Shown piece by piece: positions 59,801-64,000 of a stretch of DNA of 64,000 nucleotides. This stretch comes from Pholiota molesta (taxonomy: Eukaryota > Basidiomycota > Agaricomycetes > Agaricales > Strophariaceae): assembly GCA_014925825.1 (NCBI GenBank), contig JACGCK010000043.1:1-64000 (forward strand), written 5' to 3'. The notes beneath the pieces were generated by a model. The model was not told the DNA's origin, ran no database searches, and saw only the letters and a list, made by a program, of their open reading frames with translations. Position 1 is the first letter of the stretch. Each line of letters opens with the position of its first letter. Position numbers and translations under genes: made by a program.

Positions 59801-62167
59801 ACGCAAGTTCAAGCCGCTTGTCGCGTCGTTTTGAAAGTTCTTTCTGGAGGTGTTGTAACTCCGGATGTGCAGCTACGCCAAAAACAACAAACCTCAGTCA
59901 AAGGGGAAAACAAAAAATCTAGAAAATCAACATACCGTTTTGCACAAGCATCTCCTCCCAAGCCAACGTCTCCATCTTCTCCACGTACACCCTCTCGCGC
60001 AAGAGTGCAAACTTAAGTTCGATGGTCGCAAGCACATCCAAGGCTTCAGCGCGGTGGGCCGGCTGCAGATCGCTCTCCTCATGATCCTCGACATCCACGT
60101 CGGCATCCCCGCCCTGCGACGCATGCTCATCGTCGTTGTCCGCATCCTCCGCGTCCTCGTTCTCCTGCTGGATCTCGGCCATATCCTGGTCGTGCTCCTG
60201 GTCCTGATCCTGCTCCTCGTCGCCGTCGCCTTCCGGATCGGCGCCGTCGTCGTCGTTCGCCTCTTCCTCGGCGTCACGGTCAGCTTCGACGGCCTCCTCA
60301 TCCGCGTCCGCGGGGTCTGCTTCTTCCGGGTCTTCCGGCTCCTCATCCTCCTCCTCGTGCGTCTCTCCGTCGTCCTCGTCCTCGTCATCATCATGGTCAT
60401 GCTCGCTGGGATCCATGTCGACGTCCGGATCCTCCACCGAGCGGTCATTGGCTTCGTCATCGACGTCCATGCCCTGCTCGGCCGTGGCGATAACGCTCGG
60501 CGCCAACGTGTCGATTTTGAGCTCGAGCGGCGGCGGAGGGCCTTTCTTGCCCGGATTCGCGGCCTTCACAGCGTCATCGCCAGCAGCAGCAGCAGGGTCC
60601 TTCTTATCAGGCGCCGGCGGCTTTCCACGAGGCCTGCTCTTGCCCGTGCGCGCGGCGGCTTCCCGGCCCTGGGCTTGCTCTTCACTGCCTTGGCTTCGTC
60701 GGCGCTGTCGTCTGCGGCAGATGGGGCTGCAGGAGAGTTGGATCGCGAACGAGAGGGGTCTGGTGTGCCAGCTTCCGAGGTAGTCCCAGAGGGCGGCACC
60801 TCGTCTAATAGGGCGGCCCCGGCCATGATGGACGCCGACGCAGCGGCGGCGTTGATAGAGGCCACCTCTCGCGCGGGCGGAAGAGTCGGATCGACTGCGT
60901 TGGCGAGAGCGGCAAGTGCACTGAGCGCGGCTGTGGAGTTGGCGGTCGTTGAAGGGACGATAGGTTTGGAATTGGCGAGCTTGGAAAGGGATAGCGGTGA
61001 GGTTGGATTGGAAGGCTTGGGGAGATCGACTTCCGAGTCTGTGTTGTCTTCATCGTGCGAGGCGGCGCCGGCGGCCTCATCGCCAGGTTCTTCGACATGG
61101 CTCTTGTGGCCATTTTTCTTCCTAGAGGAGACTGGGACATCTGAGCCACTGCTGTCGCCGATGTCACTTTCCTTCCTCCTTCGTGAGGTTGAAGTAGAAC
61201 CACGAGGACGAACAAACCTCTTTCTCTTTGATGAGGGATATTCGGAGCCGCCAGAGGCAAAGCCCTCGTCCTCCTCACCATTGACGATAGGCCGGTCTTC
61301 GCCATTCTCGTGTTTCGGCGGAATGCGCTTGCCAGAGGTGGGTTGGCGAGGTCGCCTTTCGGATTTGGGGTTGATATCCAGGGGATCCTCGTCTTCGCCG
61401 TCTTCTTCGTGTTTTCGCGGATTCCGCTTAGCAGGCGCCCCGGACTGTCTTGTTGAAGCAGTGCCACGAGTCTTAGTAGGGAACGGTGGATTGGGTGCCA
61501 GGCGTTTGGACTGAGACGAGCCCTGCCGGCGATGAGAACTGAATGGGCGGCGGACGTGTGCGTCGTCCTCTGCTTCGCCAGAGTCTTCGCCGTGGTCGTA
61601 GGCATCATAGTCATCCCCAACCTCGTCTTCGTCCTCCTCTTCTTCGTCCTCTTCTTCCTCTTCTTCTTCCATGGCCCGAGGGGGCCAGACATCTCCTCTT
61701 CCTCCTCTTCAACGACAGCGGCACTCGTGGATGTCTTTTCCGGCACCCAGCCCCACATGGGGGCGGGGACGATACTGCTCCTCTTCTTGCGTCCAGCCGC
61801 GGTGCGAGTGACATATCCTCGCATGCCTATCGATCCTCGCATGCGGTTGGAGTGGAGGACGCCACCACTGTGTGAGGTGGGAGGGTCATCGTCATCATCA
61901 ACAGTGGGTCCGCCCTGGCCCTTGGAGGACGAGGCGGTGGCGGTGGATGCGGCTCGCTTCTCTGCGGCGGTGGATGCATCCTGATCGTCGTCTGTGAGTT
62001 CCGAAAGCTCGGAGTCGGTGTCGATGGGACGAAAGTTGGCGGGTGGGTGGGCGGAGGGGGGCTCGGTATGTGTAGTGGAGGCGCTGTGGGGGGGCTGGGC
62101 AGAGGGCGGGGGGGACGGCGAGGGCGAGGGCGAGCTGAGGGAGTCGAGGGAGAGATTGGGGCTCGCC
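56834..62167 (-). CDS. SDS3: Sds3-like subunit of the Sin3/Rpd3L histone deacetylase complex, with long disordered extensions
   Basis: Scaffold subunit that holds Sin3-HDAC together in the nucleus. The family core is in the middle: ALDVLATIELKFALLRERVY near 60,035, EKMETLAWEEML near 59,965, then after an intron HPELQHLQKELSKRRDKRLE, SYEVANAVARRNADESNIW and LQTEMIAETSRKRRKLERER (59,870-59,580). Before it lie about 550 residues of Ser/Pro and acidic low complexity starting at ATG 62,167 (MASPNLSLDSL). After it come about 850 residues rich in Pro, Gly, His and Ser, including a charged segment of alternating Arg/Glu (58,490-58,350), ending at TGA 56,834-56,836. Yeast Sds3 is about 330 residues, so this is unusually long, though such tails are common in basidiomycete homologues. 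Frame breaks near 61,680 and 60,650 each need one base. An earlier ATG at 62,235 is possible. Confidence 0.85.
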
Positions 62168-62235
62168 ATCGGGGGGACGACGCGCAGCGGATGTGTGGCG
62201 GGTGATGTGTTCTGGGAGGACAAACAGGAATCCAC

Positions 62236-62719
62236 TGGGGGCGTGCGCGAGAATCACTTTTAGGTTCGCCTTCCATTTTCGGATGCCCCTTATCTAATCT
62301 TATCTCTGTTTGTGTACGTGGGCACTATTGTGTCCCGATGCAGCCTCTTGGATACAGGGTGCCCGGTGTGCTGGCCCAAGTCATGCAGTTGAAATAATAA
62401 AATTACCGGAGACTGTTCCCCGTTCAGAGAGACTATCATCGACATAATGAAACAAATTATTTCATCATTCAAATGGCTACAAAAACCCGACATGAAAAAC
62501 ATACTATACAACTCTAGGACATACCGATAATGTCCCGTCTAATCTCAAGCCGTTCCGCGAACCTCTGATCATCCCGTTCTCGCAGTTCTGACTAATAAGG
62601 GAGTTAAATTCTCAGCAACTTTCTTGCAACTTCTGCTCAGTCTCTCCGATTTCTACATATGCCTCAAGGCATGAGTTTACACAGCGGGCGGGAGCACTGC
62701 CAGACAACCGCCCATACCC
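62236..62719. other. Intergenic region between two minus-strand genes
   Basis: About 480 bases: Sds3 gene promoter and Rtf1 3' region. No gene seen. Confidence 0.4.
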
Positions 62720-64000
62720 TCAGAAATCACCCAGGTCAATTTCAATACTCTCAATCAGTGATGCCTCAAAGGAACTCCCAGAGGCCACCGGCACCTTGCC
62801 CGCAGTCGCCGCCAGCTCAGCTGCTGACACACCCCCATTGACCACAGGCGTCCCTGGTCTGCACACACCGTTAGCACTCATCGACCGCAGCAAAGGAAGA
62901 CACAAACAGACCTCGTCGACGTCGGCGTATTCGCCGCAGTGAATGTCCTCGGCGTAATCTTCAGCCTCGCGCTCGGGTCGATGGGGCCCGCCACGCCCTT
63001 CTCCTGCGCGAGCTTGCGGTCCCGCCGCTTGCGCTCCGCGCCCTCCAGCTCCGCCTTGCGCACCGCCTCCACATTCGCCTTGCGGTTGCGCTCGTTCACC
63101 CGCGCCAGCAGATCGACACCCTCGTGCCGCGCCGAGCTTTGCTGCTTCGCCGCGTCGGCCGCGAGCTTCTCGTCGATCTCAGCCACTTCTGCAAAGTCCT
63201 GCCGCCGGATGGCGAGAGTCCGCTGCTGTATCAGCATCGACCGGTCGAGCGTGCTCAGCGTCGTCGTCTTGGCTTGCAGTTGGTTTTTGCGCGCAAGCAT
63301 GGCGGTGATGTCGCTCTGCAACCCCGTTATTCAAGCCGTTCGCAACAGGGAGTGGGATTACTGACCTCCGTCATAGGTTGGCTAACCAATCTCTCCATTT
63401 GGGCGATCTTCTTTTCCAAGGCCTGTCTGGTCGGCAGCTTCACATCTTCGGCCGTGCAAACTTTCACCAGTCGTTCGTATTCTTTCTGCAGTTCCAGATA
63501 GTCAGCGCTTATCCGACAACAACAAAAGATAAAAATAACCAACCTCCAAGAATGGACCGTTTGACACTTTGTCCATGTTAAACGTCTTCAAGCTCTTGCC
63601 ATGTTTCAGCTCGAAAGCTTGATTGATTGACTTGTCGTTGATCTTGTATGGCTTGACAAAATCAGGCGCCAGGTCTGAAGCCGCAATCAACCAAGATTAT
63701 AGACCTAGAATAAGAGTAAAATCCTACCGTTCACTTGACATATCCGATATACTGGTGCCCCATTTGGCTCTGTACCAATGAGATATCTCACCCAGGCACC
63801 TGGCGCAAGTAAGAACGGTTTCCACAAAGAACCGACACAACCCACCAGTGACATAGTCCTGGAACCAAGGCTTAATGTGGTGCTTCGCAATAGCATCCCG
63901 CGTCAGCCTGCACGCCTCCAAAGCAGCCAAACTGCACGGCTCCTCCGCCGCATCGTCCTTCGCGCCTGGTCGCGTCCTCCGCTGCGCATCATACCCGCCC
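62720..64000 (-). CDS. RTF1: Rtf1 subunit of the Paf1 transcription elongation complex (N-terminus outside window)
   Basis: Nuclear elongation factor subunit that links the Paf1 complex to RNA polymerase II and promotes H2B ubiquitination. The Plus3 domain runs from about 63,930 to 63,320 in short exons: LEACRLTRDAIAKHHIKPWF, WVRYLIGTEPNGAPVYRICQ, DLAPDFVKPYKIND, AFELKHGKSLKTFNMDKVSN, then KEYERLVKVCTAEDVKLPTR and SDITAMLARKNQLQ. A charged coiled-coil segment follows (RRQDFAEVAEIDEKLAADAA, ERNRKANVEAVRKAELEGAE). The gene ends at TGA 62,720-62,722 with the acidic tail SIEIDLGDF. The acidic N-terminal region that contains the histone-modification domain lies beyond base 64,000. No coding breaks in the visible part. 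Confidence 0.93.

Noticed and set aside
59865..61514. 549-codon plus-strand ORF
   Set aside because: It is antisense to the acidic, low-complexity N-terminal exon of the Sds3 gene; the long open frame follows from the repetitive GAG/GAC codons on the other strand.

Overview
The window is nuclear DNA from a filamentous basidiomycete, most likely an Agaricomycete. Genes are split by many 45-70 nt GT-AG introns, and several products belong to basidiomycete families (DUF6535 membrane protein, CBM1 secreted protein, Sds3 and Ldb17 homologues with long disordered tails). The CBM1 protein, a GH28 pectinase and a Zn2Cys6 regulator fit a plant-litter or wood-associated saprotroph, but species cannot be read from this sequence alone.

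Layout: 4-3,290 (-) multi-pass membrane protein with a long Ser/Pro-rich tail; 4,281-6,084 (+) SOF1-type WD40 ribosome-biogenesis factor; 6,386-7,783 (-) small membrane protein; 9,050-9,676 (+) small coiled-coil gene; 9,895-10,440 (+) con-6 protein; 10,576-19,389 (-) alpha/beta-hydrolase split by a 7,064-bp Ty3/Gypsy element (11,191-18,254); 19,814-22,575 (-) DUF6535 gene split by a 324-bp inverted-repeat element (21,821-22,144); 23,249-25,458 (-) NoxB-like NADPH oxidase; 27,299-28,232 (-) CBM1 secreted protein; 28,920-31,054 (-) GH28 polygalacturonase; 32,269-33,436 (+) purine nucleoside phosphorylase; 34,161-36,528 (+) Ldb17/SPIN90; 36,958-40,215 (+) TPR-CCCH protein with a triplicated unknown domain; 42,969-48,546 (-) Zn2Cys6 regulator; 48,547-56,833 gene-poor; 56,834-62,167 (-) Sds3-like HDAC subunit; 62,720-64,000 (-) Rtf1, cut by the window edge.

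There is no gene cluster of one pathway. Several genes can be grouped by process: transcription and chromatin (Zn2Cys6 factor, Sds3, Rtf1), extracellular polysaccharide (CBM1, GH28), and morphogenesis (Nox, Ldb17). The two adjacent insertions are the clearest evolutionary event: in both, removing the element and one target-site copy restores an intact reading frame.

A caution on gene models: at least eleven coding breaks in conserved sequence are single-base losses of the same sign, most of them in short homopolymers. They hit essential genes as well as the young retrotransposon, so sequence errors are more likely than real mutations. Exon limits are reliable where I give exact numbers and approximate elsewhere.
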